The position numbers and the translations under genes were made by a program. A stretch of 64,000 nucleotides of DNA from the NCBI RefSeq assembly GCF_900100955.1, contig NZ_FNCC01000021.1, forward strand, positions 33,274 through 97,273, given 5' to 3'. Shown here piece by piece: positions 8,642-17,554 of this stretch (the stretch's first letter is position 1; every line of letters starts with the position of its first letter). Origin of the DNA: Lentzea fradiae. GTDB lineage: Bacteria; Actinomycetota; Actinomycetes; Mycobacteriales; Pseudonocardiaceae. The notes beneath the pieces were generated by a model. It was not told where the DNA came from. It made no database searches and saw only the letters and a list, made by a program, of their open reading frames with translations.

Positions 8642-10056
8642 CTGGAGCTCCTTGAGCGGTCTGCGGTGGCTCGCGTCGAGTGGAAGGTCCCGTCCTCGCA
8701 ATAGATCAGTTCCATCCCCGTGGCCTTCAGCAGGTCGATCAGGCTCGGCGCCGGCTGGGCGGGAAGGAGAACCGCGAGGCGCGCGTCAGGTCGCAGGTGG
8801 TGCTGGTAGTCGAGGAGTTGGCCGATGGCCATGCGGACGTCCTGCCTGCTGGTGGACGCCTTGGCCTCGATGATCATCGTCTGCCGGTCGTCGAAGACGT
8901 CGCAGACGAGTTCCTCACCCGTGGGCAGCCTGCCCACGAGACAGCGCAACTCCCGTCCCAGGAACTCGCTGTACTGCTTGATCAGCCTCGCCTCGGGGTA
9001 GGTGACGGTGCGCGGTCCGCCGTTGTTGCTCGACGTCGTGTCCTCGGGAACGTCACCGACCGGCCGGGAGGTCAGTACGGTCTCGGAGTGGCGTGGGCGG
9101 TTCGTCCGGCCGCGGGCCGCGCTCGCTTCGAGCACGTGCCATTCGGCCGGAGTGAGCGGGAACGGGTTGGCGCCGCCGGGCATCCGCAGGATCCTCGCCC
9201 GCGCGAAGTCCGGGTTGGACTGGAGGCGCTGCTTGGTGATCGGTGCGTCGAACAGGTAGCGGTCGAAGCGCAGGTCGACAACGTCCGCCTCCGACGGCGG
9301 TTGCTCCTTCCAGTAGGAGTCGAAGTCGGTCGTGCGGTGGACCGGCGAGGTGATCTCTCCCAGTCCGTAGACGCCGGCGGCCGTGCCGGAGATCCAGAAC
9401 GCGAAGCGGTCGCCGGGCCGCAGGTCCTGGTGGTGAATGGCGACCGTCCACCGGTCGAGTTCCATCGTGTTGTCCTGCCACCAGGCCCAGACGTCCCACA
9501 CGGTCGGGTTGCACTGCAGGAGCCAGTACCGCGGCGAGGCCTGTTCGGCGTGGAGGTCACCGAGGCGTGCGTGGCGGTCCGCGGGAATCAGCGTGATGCT
9601 GCGCAGCGGCGCGGACAGGCCCAGCGGTGTCAGCACGCGGCCGGCCGGGATCGCCGTCTCGTACTCGTGGACGTCGCCGAGCGCGACGATGTGCTCCCAG
9701 GTCGCGCCTTCCTCGTCCGCGCCCCATACGGCCCTCGCGACGTCCGCGTTGCGGAACACGTGCAGGATGGTGGCTTCGGCGAAGAAACCCATGTCGGCGT
9801 AGAAGAGGATCCGGTCGCCGGCTCGCCGGTTCCGCAGTGCGACGGCCTTGGCGTTGCCGGTCGAAGCGGTTGGGGTTGAGCCCCACAGCCTGACTGTCCC
9901 GTTCGGGAACAGCCGACTCAATGCGGGGAGGTCGTCGCCGAGCTCGGACGCGATGTCGGAGATCCGGACCCCGCGGCGGACGGACCGCTCGAAGTTCTGC
10001 GGCCCGTTGTGCCGCGAGCCGCCGCGGGGCTGCAGGACGAGCTGGGCGTTGGTCAT
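8638..10056 (-). CDS. EVE-domain protein with C-terminal PD-(D/E)XK nuclease, type IV restriction-like
   Basis: 472 residues from ATG 10056 (in-frame ATG 10086 possible). Residues ~20-155 form a beta-rich domain (AGDRILFYADMGFFAEATIL) that may be a second PUA-like fold. Residues ~175-300 are a recognisable EVE domain: RYWLLQCNPTVWDVWAWWQ, then RPGDRFAFWISG and GVYGLGEI. EVE domains bind modified cytosines in DNA. The C-terminus (~360-435) carries a Mrr-like nuclease core: Glu in YSEFLGREL, Asp in LVCDVFDD, IIEAKA (Glu-x-Lys), then IGQLLDYQHH. A modified-base reader joined to a nuclease is the standard plan of type IV restriction enzymes. It follows the helicase gene in the same direction and overlaps the GIY-YIG start by 4 bases. 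Confidence 0.82.
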   Translation of the reverse strand: MTNAQLVLQPRGGSRHNGPQNFERSVRRGVRISDIASELGDDLPALSRLFPNGTVRLWGSTPTASTGNAKAVALRNRRAGDRILFYADMGFFAEATILHVFRNADVARAVWGADEEGATWEHIVALGDVHEYETAIPAGRVLTPLGLSAPLRSITLIPADRHARLGDLHAEQASPRYWLLQCNPTVWDVWAWWQDNTMELDRWTVAIHHQDLRPGDRFAFWISGTAAGVYGLGEITSPVHRTTDFDSYWKEQPPSEADVVDLRFDRYLFDAPITKQRLQSNPDFARARILRMPGGANPFPLTPAEWHVLEASAARGRTNRPRHSETVLTSRPVGDVPEDTTSSNNGGPRTVTYPEARLIKQYSEFLGRELRCLVGRLPTGEELVCDVFDDRQTMIIEAKASTSRQDVRMAIGQLLDYQHHLRPDARLAVLLPAQPAPSLIDLLKATGMELIYCEDGTFHSTRATADRSRSSS

Positions 10057-10099
10057 GATCACGAGGATAGGGATGGGCACCGACAATTTTCGGCGCGCG

Positions 10100-11929
10100 T
10101 CACCGGCCGAGCACTGCGCGCAGGTAGGCCTGGGTGTCGTTGTCGGTGGAGTACAGGCGACACCCTCTGGCTCCGCGGCTGGCCAGGACCCAGTAGGTGT
10201 TCGCCGCGAGCCGGAGATACTCGTCAGGGCTCACGTCCTTCATCGCCGGGTCGTGGCTGTACTCGGGGCGAGCCACCCAGCGGTCGCCACGGCGAACGAG
10301 GTCCGGTCCCATGATCACGCCGGCGTAGTCGTACTCGAGTCCCAGACAGGTGTAGATGCAGCCGACCTGGTTCTCGCCGCCGGCATCCGTGGCCCAGTAC
10401 TCCTTGCGCGGCGCGAGAACCATCGCGCCGTCGCGGTGCGTGTCGAACGCGTTCCACGGCCGGACCCAGCTGCGCCGCGCGCCGGCCGGATCAGTCCAGC
10501 TGATCGACACGTCTGGAATCAGTGAGTGGCCGCGTGGCTTCTTCGTCCATGGCCAGCAGAAGCCTGCGGTGATCCGCGCGCTGTGGCCGCTGCGGACGTG
10601 CTCGTCGGCCCAGCGCGCCAGCTCGCCTGGGTCGGCCGCGATGCCGAGGTCGTAGTCGGTGCCGTGCGACTGGGGATGCGTCTGGTCGAACAGCAGCCCT
10701 TCGAGCCAGCGGAGGTAGGGCTGCGAGCCGCCGCACCGGAACTGGCTGGTCAGGTCGAACGAGGTGAACCGCGCGCCCAGGTGGTGAGCCTGCTGCTTCA
10801 GTTCTTCGACGGTGAAGCCCTCGCCGGGGTTGACGATCTGCCGTTCGTCGAGGAACAACACGACCACCGAGGTGCGGTCCAGCAGCCCTTCGACACACCG
10901 GTTTCCGCGCTTCATGCGCTGTGCCTCGTCGACGAGCAGAACTTCCCTTACCGTGGGCCGCTGCTTGCCCAGGTAGGTCTGCAGGTTGCCGAACAGGCCC
11001 TTGGCTGCGGGGTCGGCGGCTGCCCGTTCCAGTTGCCACCGCAGGGTTCCCGACGGGGTGAGGTAGCGGGCTTCGACCTCGCGGAACATTCTCGGGATAT
11101 CGGCGAGCAGCCGTGCGGCGATGACTGTCTTGCCCGTGCCCGGCCCTCCCCGGACCACGATGAGATGCGATGACTTGCGTCGGTCGCGCACAGCCTTGCT
11201 GATCCTGCCGAGCACGTGCAGTTGTGCGTCCTGCTGGGCCCCGATGAGAGTGAAGGACGGCTGGCCTGCCAGAACCGCCGCCAGCCGGTCGAACACGCGT
11301 CCCGAGGGCGAATGCGGCGCCGCCAGAAACCGCGCGACCGCCTCGTCGCTCGGTGCGGCCAGGTCGTTCGACAGGAGCGCCTTGGCCAACGTCGCGGGGC
11401 TGGCGGTCTCCTCGACGTCGGCTCGGCCGAGCAACTCCACATCGCGGCTGCCCTCGCTCGTACGTACCGCGTCGCGGAGTTGTTCGACGGTCGCGGGTGG
11501 TGCGTTGTGCAACAGGGCGACGGCACGGAACTCGAGACCGAGCGCCCGATGGTCCAGCCAGTCAGCGAAGTAGGCGACGTACCCGGCAGCCTGGCGGCAC
11601 GGGTGCGTGTACTCACGTCCCCTGACGGCGACCAGCAGCGCGTCGGCCCATTCACAGCTGTCCCACTGCTTCAGTTCGACGACGATCGCGGCAAGCCCGC
11701 CGTCCTCGCGCGCGCCCAGCAGCAGCGCGTCCACGCGTTGACCGGTCCTTGGCAGCTCGTACTCGAGGAACAGGCGCAAGTTGCCGAGCCCAGCCCGCGT
11801 CAGCGCGCCGAGCAGCTCGGGCCAGCTGTTGCGCCAACTCGCCTTCTCCGACTCGCTGAGCTCCTCGGCTCTTGTATGCTCGAACTCCGCGACACAACCT
11901 TCGATGAAGCCATCGAGTGACTCCTGCAT
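10100..11929 (-). CDS. PD-(D/E)XK-SF1 helicase fusion (DUF2075/Schlafen-like ATPase)
   Basis: 609 residues from ATG 11929; ATG 11971 is an alternative. An N-terminal nuclease-like region shows RVDALLLG (Asp about 67) and AIVVELKQW (Glu 85, Lys 87), a restriction-fold D...ExK pattern. From ~255 comes a superfamily-1 helicase of the DUF2075 type: Walker A GGPGTGKT (261-268), Walker B VLLVDEAQ (DEAQ 334-337), then LTSQFRCGGS, and late GCIYTCLGLEYDYAGVI and ANTYWVLASRGARGC motifs. The enzyme should translocate on DNA and cut it. It is the first gene of a minus-strand operon with the EVE nuclease (43-bp gap to its ATG) and the GIY-YIG gene. Right repeat R2 begins 90 bases upstream, so promoter sequence probably overlaps R2. 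Confidence 0.82.
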   Translation of the reverse strand: MQESLDGFIEGCVAEFEHTRAEELSESEKASWRNSWPELLGALTRAGLGNLRLFLEYELPRTGQRVDALLLGAREDGGLAAIVVELKQWDSCEWADALLVAVRGREYTHPCRQAAGYVAYFADWLDHRALGLEFRAVALLHNAPPATVEQLRDAVRTSEGSRDVELLGRADVEETASPATLAKALLSNDLAAPSDEAVARFLAAPHSPSGRVFDRLAAVLAGQPSFTLIGAQQDAQLHVLGRISKAVRDRRKSSHLIVVRGGPGTGKTVIAARLLADIPRMFREVEARYLTPSGTLRWQLERAAADPAAKGLFGNLQTYLGKQRPTVREVLLVDEAQRMKRGNRCVEGLLDRTSVVVLFLDERQIVNPGEGFTVEELKQQAHHLGARFTSFDLTSQFRCGGSQPYLRWLEGLLFDQTHPQSHGTDYDLGIAADPGELARWADEHVRSGHSARITAGFCWPWTKKPRGHSLIPDVSISWTDPAGARRSWVRPWNAFDTHRDGAMVLAPRKEYWATDAGGENQVGCIYTCLGLEYDYAGVIMGPDLVRRGDRWVARPEYSHDPAMKDVSPDEYLRLAANTYWVLASRGARGCRLYSTDNDTQAYLRAVLGR

Positions 11930-12019
11930 GGCGGTATGTGCACCGCTGACCGTTCCCCCGAAGACGTACACGATCTAGAGCTACCAGATCACCACAGTTC
12001 AAGCTCTGGCGGGACGGCC

Positions 12020-12392
12020 GAAGAATCCTGTGCATGCGCGCCCAGTGAGCCGGCCGTCCGGGAGTCGGCATTCAACCTGATCCATGGCTGGTTTGTGGTT
12101 GCTCTTCAGCGGGCTCAGATAGCGAGCTGACGCTGACCGAAATGACGTGGAACCGGCATTGCGTCGAGAGGTGTGCTCGATAGTGGGTCCACGCGCTCAG
12201 CGGTTGAGGCCATGAACGAAAAAGCTGATGAGGATTAGGATCCTCATCAGCTTGATCAACTCCGATGTCCGAGGACGAAGTCGCACACTATTCACCCACG
12301 TAGCCCTTTCGGGCCCTGAGTAGCCCACCTGCCAGCTTCAGCCATGAGGCCCGTCCCGCGGTGGTCCCGCAGGACGGGCCTCATGGCTGAGT
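12020..12392. repeat. R2, right copy of the ~375-bp structured direct repeat
   Basis: Direct-orientation partner of R1. Hairpin 1 has 14-bp arms at 12222-12235 and 12240-12253 with loop TAGG. One base pair differs from R1 as a matched change (G-C there, T-A here). Hairpin 2 has arms at 12343-12356 and 12372-12385 and is fully Watson-Crick where R1 has a wobble. The copy lies between the helicase start and the 929-aa gene, pointing the same way as R1. No coding sequence is supported inside. Confidence 0.85.
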
Positions 12393-12899
12393 TCTACAGG
12401 TTCCCATAAGCGGAGACACCTCTTGCGAGGACATAGGACACCTGAGCGCAGCCCGTCCCATCCCGCACCGGCTGACGAGCGTCGAACGCCTCAAGCTCAT
12501 GGGTCATGGGACAGGACAGCATCCTGCTACTTGCCAGTCGCATGCTGTCCAGCAGCAGGTTCAATACGGACGTACGTCCCTCTTGAGATCCGACACTCTG
12601 GCCGCGGGGATCTTGCTCCCTGGCCGTTAGTGCTGGCGGACCAATTGTCGGCGTGATCGGTGCACGTGGCCGTAACGATGGACCGGTGCTGTGGCGAAGT
12701 AGGAGGCAGAACGACAGATGGCGTACCGGCCAAGCAGAGGACGGAGGCTGATATATATCCGCTATCCGATGGAAGCAAGCCGCCAATCGGGTGATGAATG
12801 GAAACGTGATCGATCGAAGAGGGTGGCGGTGCAGGCTACGTCTTGGCGCCAAAACGCTTTGATCTAGTTAAGCAGTTTATGAAATGGGGTTAGGTCGCC
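12393..12899. other. Non-coding stretch upstream of the 929-aa nuclease-ATPase gene
   Basis: About 500 bases with no convincing gene. It has a 9-bp inverted repeat GGACAGCAT...ATGCTGTCC near 12512-12550 and a short alternating ACGTACGT around 12570-12577. The last 60 bases are A/T-rich (for example GTTAAGCAGTTTATGAAATG) and likely hold the promoter for the gene starting at 12900. A long open frame on the minus strand here is Ser/Arg/Pro-rich and not protein-like. Confidence 0.45.
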
Positions 12900-15689
12900 G
12901 TGCAGATAGCCTTCTTTGACTGTGATAACGATGAGCTGACAAGTTATCGCAAAGGGCGTCTTTTTGAGCGCTTCACTGAGAGGCTTGTTGATCTGTGCGG
13001 GTACGAGCAGGTTGTACTGCGGGCGAAGCGGGCGAGTCTCGAATATGATATCGAGGCGGTTGCAAAGATGACCCTGCGCCAGCTAGACGGTGAGGCGAAG
13101 GCTCACGAGTCCTCAATCTCTGGCAAAGAAGTCAGTGCTTTCGTTGGAAAACTGATTCCCCTCGCTGTCACTAGGGGTGGGGTAGATGGGCTATTCATCT
13201 CGACATCACCGTTCACGCCAGATGGCGCCGACTATCTGCGGTCGCTTACCCCAGAAATCCTGACGGCGACCAAGATGACCATTAGAACGTTGGTCGGTCA
13301 AGAGATAATAGATTTTCTTTTCAAGAACGGGGCTTGCGCATCTGAAAGCGCCATTCGTGCCAAAGTGCGCCTAGACACGCGCCTAGAGCCGCTCGACTCG
13401 TGGTATGTAATTGGAGAGCACGGCGATGTCATAGTTGCATCTTGTGGGCCAAGCGCCGCCTCGGCGCCCACCAACTTCCTCGCGTACAGCACTGCCGGCG
13501 AGAGAACTGATCTGAGCGAGTCAGATGTCGCGCGGTTGAGGCTCCAAGTATCCGACCTTCAGAATCTTGTCTACTTTCGAGTGGGTGAGTCTACGGGTGA
13601 GACGGTTGAGCGTGCCAGTTTGCCGAGTGTGCTTGCCGGTGCCGGCTGGTTCGACTATAAGTTCCCTAGCCCTCCGGAATGCTTCATTGGTCGGACCGAT
13701 CCGCTTGACGAGATAGTCGGCTACCTTAATAGGGTACGCGAGGAGGGCATCACTGCTCGGACGATTCAGGTCTTGAGTCGATCTGGCGTTGGAAAGAGTT
13801 CGCTCCTACTGAAGGTGGCGGCTTCCAAAGGTGCAATTGCTTCGGTGACAGTTGACGGGCGAAATCTGCTCACGCCTTCGGATCTTAGGCTTGTCGTATC
13901 CAGTCTGGTGAAAAGCCTAAACGATGCCTGTGAGTCGAGCCTAAATCCTCCGGTTAGACAGGAGGATATATCGGGAAAGCTCGGCGAAGTGGGCTCTCTA
14001 ATTAAGGGGCGCAACGAGGTTGCGACGATCCAGATTGACCAATTTGAGGCGTTGCTCTCCCGTCCGAGTGTGTTCCAGGGTGTTCTAGACTTGGTAGTGG
14101 AAACCACAGAGCGCACGCTCCCAATCGTGTGGATCATGGCGCGTAAGAACGACCTGGCTGCTACATACGATGAGGGCGCTGCCATTGACCTTGCCCGTCT
14201 TAATGAGCTTAGCTACTCGATCGAGTTGGATGACTTTTCGGTCGATGAGGAGAAGGCTCTTTTGAGTCGGCTCTCAACTGAGCTTGAGACCAAATTGTCA
14301 CCTCAATTGACCGAGGCTATCCTCACCTTTTCCGCTGGGTTTCCATGGCTTCTGAAACGAGTCTGCGCACACATACTTGGAATGGCCAAGTCCGGTACGG
14401 ACGTCAGTCAGCTGGCGCGGGGAGGATTGCGCGCCGAGGATCTTTTCGATGAGGATCTTGCGGGGTTGGACGAGGCTGACAAAGCCCTGCTCAGAGTCTT
14501 TGCCGCGAACCTGCCAAATACTGCGGCTGAACTCAGCAGGCGTCTGGAGGGTGAGGTCAGCTTTCAGCGATTGACCGACAAGCTAAACGATTTCTTGGGA
14601 CGGAAGCTTCTGCGACTTGCGGGAGACGTTTACGATACATATAACGATGTCTTCAAGTCGTACCTGCTGACCAACCGGATACCTTTCCAGGCCCGCTACG
14701 TGTTCAGGGTTACCCCTGGCGCGGCGCTCGGGCTATTGACGACTATCTCCGATGAAGGACCTCTCGATGCGGCCACTTTTGCTAAACGTATCGGAGGCAA
14801 CCCAACCGCTGTGTATAACAAACTTCGGGAGCTTCGGCTATTGGGGTTTATTGATCCGCAGCCTGGCAGGGTAGCGCTTTCGGCTGAGGCTACAGCTGCG
14901 ATCGATTCAGAGCAGATTGGAGACTTCCTGCGAAAGGCACTCCGTGCTAATGCACTGGTTTCGCGGGTTCTGGATCTCGTTGCGAGCGAGGAAAAGGTAG
15001 ATCTCGGCGCTGTCACTACGCTATTGCAGCGGGAGCTTCCTCACATCAGAGTTAACAGCACTACATGGGCTCAATACTCTAGTATTCTAGTGAACTGGCT
15101 CCGTTATGCCGGGATTATTGATGTTGAAGGTGACCTAATTAGGCAGCGTGAGTCCGCGTCGGACGAGATGCTGCTGCGGCGGGAGTTCAACCTTGGAAAC
15201 TTTACTCCTGGAACTTTCGTTCCATCAACAAGGCCGCCGAAAGTTAGGGAGCTTGTCGAGTTCTTGCGGAATGGCACAATGAATCGCTCCGAGGTGCGAT
15301 CAAATTTCGGGTCAAAATATGCGGCTGCAGTTGTAAGAGATGCGCGAGCACTAAGCCTCGTGGAGGACGACGGTGATGTTGTGCGCCTGACGGCGCAAGG
15401 GCGGGCACTCGTGGCGAACGGTGCGGAGATCACTGACCGCGATATTGCGGTTCTGTGTCTATCGAAGCAGAATGTTGCCGCTCTTATTGATGCGGCATCT
15501 GCCGGTGCGCTTAGCAAGAACGATCAGCGTGAAGTATTGAGCCGATTTGGTTCGGCAAACTGGTCAGAGCAGACTTGGGGCTGGCGGGTTGGGATCATCA
15601 CCTCGTGGGTGGTGGCAACGGGTCAAGCAAAGGGCGGTCGGATAGGGCTTCGAAGTGCCACTTCTGTCAGGGAGCGTGGGCAATCTTGA
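12900..15689 (+). CDS. Mrr-like nuclease fused to STAND-type ATPase and winged-helix-like C-terminus
   Basis: 929 residues from GTG 12900 (TTAGG six bases upstream). The N-terminus is a restriction-fold domain: Glu in GRLFERFTERL (about 23), Asp 50 in LEYDIEA, and LDGEAKAHE (Glu 65, Lys 67), the D...ExK arrangement of Mrr enzymes. A linker follows, then FIGRTDPLDEIVGYL and a P-loop SRSGVGKSS (293-301), with IQIDQFEALL (Asp 380, Glu 383) as Walker B. From ~560 on, several short helical segments resemble winged-helix units. Such nuclease-STAND fusions act as phage sensors that cut DNA on activation; the role here is inferred. Codons are visibly richer in A/T than in the flanking genes, which suggests acquisition from another source. 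Confidence 0.75.
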   Translation: MQIAFFDCDNDELTSYRKGRLFERFTERLVDLCGYEQVVLRAKRASLEYDIEAVAKMTLRQLDGEAKAHESSISGKEVSAFVGKLIPLAVTRGGVDGLFISTSPFTPDGADYLRSLTPEILTATKMTIRTLVGQEIIDFLFKNGACASESAIRAKVRLDTRLEPLDSWYVIGEHGDVIVASCGPSAASAPTNFLAYSTAGERTDLSESDVARLRLQVSDLQNLVYFRVGESTGETVERASLPSVLAGAGWFDYKFPSPPECFIGRTDPLDEIVGYLNRVREEGITARTIQVLSRSGVGKSSLLLKVAASKGAIASVTVDGRNLLTPSDLRLVVSSLVKSLNDACESSLNPPVRQEDISGKLGEVGSLIKGRNEVATIQIDQFEALLSRPSVFQGVLDLVVETTERTLPIVWIMARKNDLAATYDEGAAIDLARLNELSYSIELDDFSVDEEKALLSRLSTELETKLSPQLTEAILTFSAGFPWLLKRVCAHILGMAKSGTDVSQLARGGLRAEDLFDEDLAGLDEADKALLRVFAANLPNTAAELSRRLEGEVSFQRLTDKLNDFLGRKLLRLAGDVYDTYNDVFKSYLLTNRIPFQARYVFRVTPGAALGLLTTISDEGPLDAATFAKRIGGNPTAVYNKLRELRLLGFIDPQPGRVALSAEATAAIDSEQIGDFLRKALRANALVSRVLDLVASEEKVDLGAVTTLLQRELPHIRVNSTTWAQYSSILVNWLRYAGIIDVEGDLIRQRESASDEMLLRREFNLGNFTPGTFVPSTRPPKVRELVEFLRNGTMNRSEVRSNFGSKYAAAVVRDARALSLVEDDGDVVRLTAQGRALVANGAEITDRDIAVLCLSKQNVAALIDAASAGALSKNDQREVLSRFGSANWSEQTWGWRVGIITSWVVATGQAKGGRIGLRSATSVRERGQS

Positions 15690-15699
15690 GCGGGCACGA

Positions 15700-16542
15700 C
15701 TAGATTTCTGCGGCGGTCTTGGCGACTAGTTCCAGCGAGTTGCCTTCGTCGAGCGCTAACGTCCGTAGTGCCGCGAATCGTTCCGCAACCTGCTCGATTA
15801 GGGCGTGGTTTTCGACGTACTCGGAACGTAGGAATGTTTCCGTGTACACCACGTCGTTGTGCTGTAGATGCGGAAAGCTCAGCCACGTGAAGGGGCAACT
15901 CAACGCGGGATGGGCCCCAGCCGAGTACGGCACCACCCGAAGGCTCACCTCTGGCAGCTCGCTCACCTCCATGAGATGAAGCAGTTGTGCCTTCATCACG
16001 CGTCTGCCGCCTACTGCCTGGCGCAGCACTGCTTCCAGGAACACTGCCTCGACGACAAGGGGGTCGTCGCCGCTTGAACGGGTTGCCCATGACTCCCTGA
16101 CGCGCGAGAGCTGTGCGGCTTTGGCAGGCTCGTCTCTCTGCGTCGTTGCCGTGGTGTAGTCGGCGAGCTGGAAGATGGTCGGTACCGTGTCTGTGGCGAA
16201 TGTCCGCAGCCGTGTCGCATCGGCGATCAGACGCGGGAAGTCCTCAGCCGGGTCGAAGATGGCTGCTTGAGGCTGCCGGAGCGCTCTTAGATCCGCGGCG
16301 TGCTGTGCCTGCGACATAACGAACTGCCACTCAGGTGTGGGCACCTTGTAGACATAGCCCAGCGCCATGATGTCGACGGCCGCGGAGGGCTGTATCGCGT
16401 TCTCCATCATGGACAGCTTGGCGCTGCTGAAACCGACGAGTTCGCCTGCTTCGACGAGGCTGAGGTCGCGCTCGTCTCGCCACATGGCCAGCTTCCGTCC
16501 GACGGCGCGTTCGAGGGCAGTAGCTCGGAAGTCCTTAGGCAT
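15700..16542 (-). CDS. XRE-family regulator with DUF5753 domain
   Basis: 280 residues. The N-terminal helix-turn-helix spans about residues 8-65 (GRKLAMWRDERDLSLVEAGE...SSAKLSMMENA). The rest is the DUF5753 ligand/partner domain usual in actinomycete regulators, with the typical LRVVPYSAGAHPALSCPFTW and VVYTETFL segments. It is last in a minus-strand run of four genes (41 aa, 57 aa, XRE, XRE), 63 bases after the previous stop. In Streptomyces such regulators are normally paired with a small DUF397 protein; no DUF397 gene is visible here. Target unknown. The start ATG has only a weak ribosome site. Confidence 0.85.
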   Translation of the reverse strand: MPKDFRATALERAVGRKLAMWRDERDLSLVEAGELVGFSSAKLSMMENAIQPSAAVDIMALGYVYKVPTPEWQFVMSQAQHAADLRALRQPQAAIFDPAEDFPRLIADATRLRTFATDTVPTIFQLADYTTATTQRDEPAKAAQLSRVRESWATRSSGDDPLVVEAVFLEAVLRQAVGGRRVMKAQLLHLMEVSELPEVSLRVVPYSAGAHPALSCPFTWLSFPHLQHNDVVYTETFLRSEYVENHALIEQVAERFAALRTLALDEGNSLELVAKTAAEI

Positions 16543-16605
16543 GAGGAGATCGACGCCTCACGATCACTCTGCTCGCTCTCATCTCGGTGGCGAAGCGCTG
16601 GTCGC

Positions 16606-17505
16606 CTACAGCGGCGGAAAGGGCTCGTCCTCGTCTTCGCGGATCTCGTCCTCGGCTCCGTCGGACTCCTGGAGGCGCACGCATCGGCGGGAGATCCACT
16701 TCTGCGACTGGTCCTCGTCGAGGCTGATCTCGTCGAGTGCTTGGACGACCGCCGCATAGCCTTCGACCGCGTGTTCCTCTTCGACGAAGAGGCTGGAGTT
16801 CTCGGTCGTGGTCCAGATCAGCGGCTGGTACTTCGGGAACGTGAGCTGCGTGAACGGTCCAGCCATACCTGCATGCGCACCGGCTGCCGCGGGCACGATC
16901 AAGATCCTGATCTTCTTCCAGTTCGCCATGCGCATGAGGTGTTGGAGCTGGGCGATGTGCTTATTACGCCCACCGACCTGGAGTTCAAGGGCGAACTCGT
17001 GGGCGTAGAACGTGCAGTCGAGACCGTTGCGGAGCAGCTCCTGCATCTCATGCAACGCACGCACCCGCTCGTCCAACTCGGTCGTCGGCACGGTCGCTGA
17101 AGCGGCCAACACCGCACGCGCGTAGTCAGCTGTCCGGAGGAGATCCGGGACCGCGTGAGGGTGCCAGCTGATCAGGGTCTTCGCCGCGGCAAGGTTGGTG
17201 CGGGCGGTGTGTGATTGGACCGGTGCGCACTTGCCGTACGGCTGCCACCAGCCGTTCAGCTCGGTAGCGGGGGAGAGGCTGAGCAGGAACTCGCGCTCGG
17301 GCTCGGGGACTCGGCAGATGCCGAGCACCACCGCGAGCTCCAGCAAGGTGAACCCTCCCTTGCCGTTCACCATGTCCGAGACCTTGGCCTCATGCCGGCC
17401 CAGCAGGTCGGCGAGCTGTCGGGAGGTCATGCCCGCTTGCGCGATGGCCGCTCGCAACCTCTCGCCGAACTCACGCCCGCGCGCGGTGGAGTACCTCTTC
17501 GGCAT
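16606..17505 (-). CDS. Second XRE-family regulator with DUF5753 domain
   Basis: 299 residues, starting MPKRYSTARGREFGERL at ATG 17505. The frame remains open upstream to 17703, but that part overlaps the 57-aa gene and is not protein-like. The HTH is at about 10-55 (GMTSRQLADLLGRHEAKVSD). DUF5753 follows, with SWHPHAVPDLLRTADYARAV, then KIRILIVPAAAGAHAGMAGP and an acidic C-terminal tail (DEDEP). It is a paralogue of the next gene downstream and lies 49 bases after the 57-aa gene. Pairs of such regulators are common in conjugative elements and may control the transfer genes to the right; that is inference. Confidence 0.85.
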   Translation of the reverse strand: MPKRYSTARGREFGERLRAAIAQAGMTSRQLADLLGRHEAKVSDMVNGKGGFTLLELAVVLGICRVPEPEREFLLSLSPATELNGWWQPYGKCAPVQSHTARTNLAAAKTLISWHPHAVPDLLRTADYARAVLAASATVPTTELDERVRALHEMQELLRNGLDCTFYAHEFALELQVGGRNKHIAQLQHLMRMANWKKIRILIVPAAAGAHAGMAGPFTQLTFPKYQPLIWTTTENSSLFVEEEHAVEGYAAVVQALDEISLDEDQSQKWISRRCVRLQESDGAEDEIREDEDEPFPPL

Positions 17506-17554
17506 GTTCTGATTCCCTGCTCTGGTGCGAAGAACGTGATGAGAAGGTCGGCTG

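Noticed and set aside
823..12265. TGTCCGAGG shared by R1, R2 and the tRNA-Leu 3' end as a possible attachment core
   Set aside because: Only nine bases match and the sequences diverge at once; expected by chance in high-GC DNA of this length.
582..12392. R1/R2 as insertion sequences
   Set aside because: No transposase, no terminal inverted repeats and no target-site duplication seen.
12394..12852. A 152-codon minus-strand frame
   Set aside because: Ser/Arg/Pro-rich with no ribosome site or family; likely chance in non-coding DNA.
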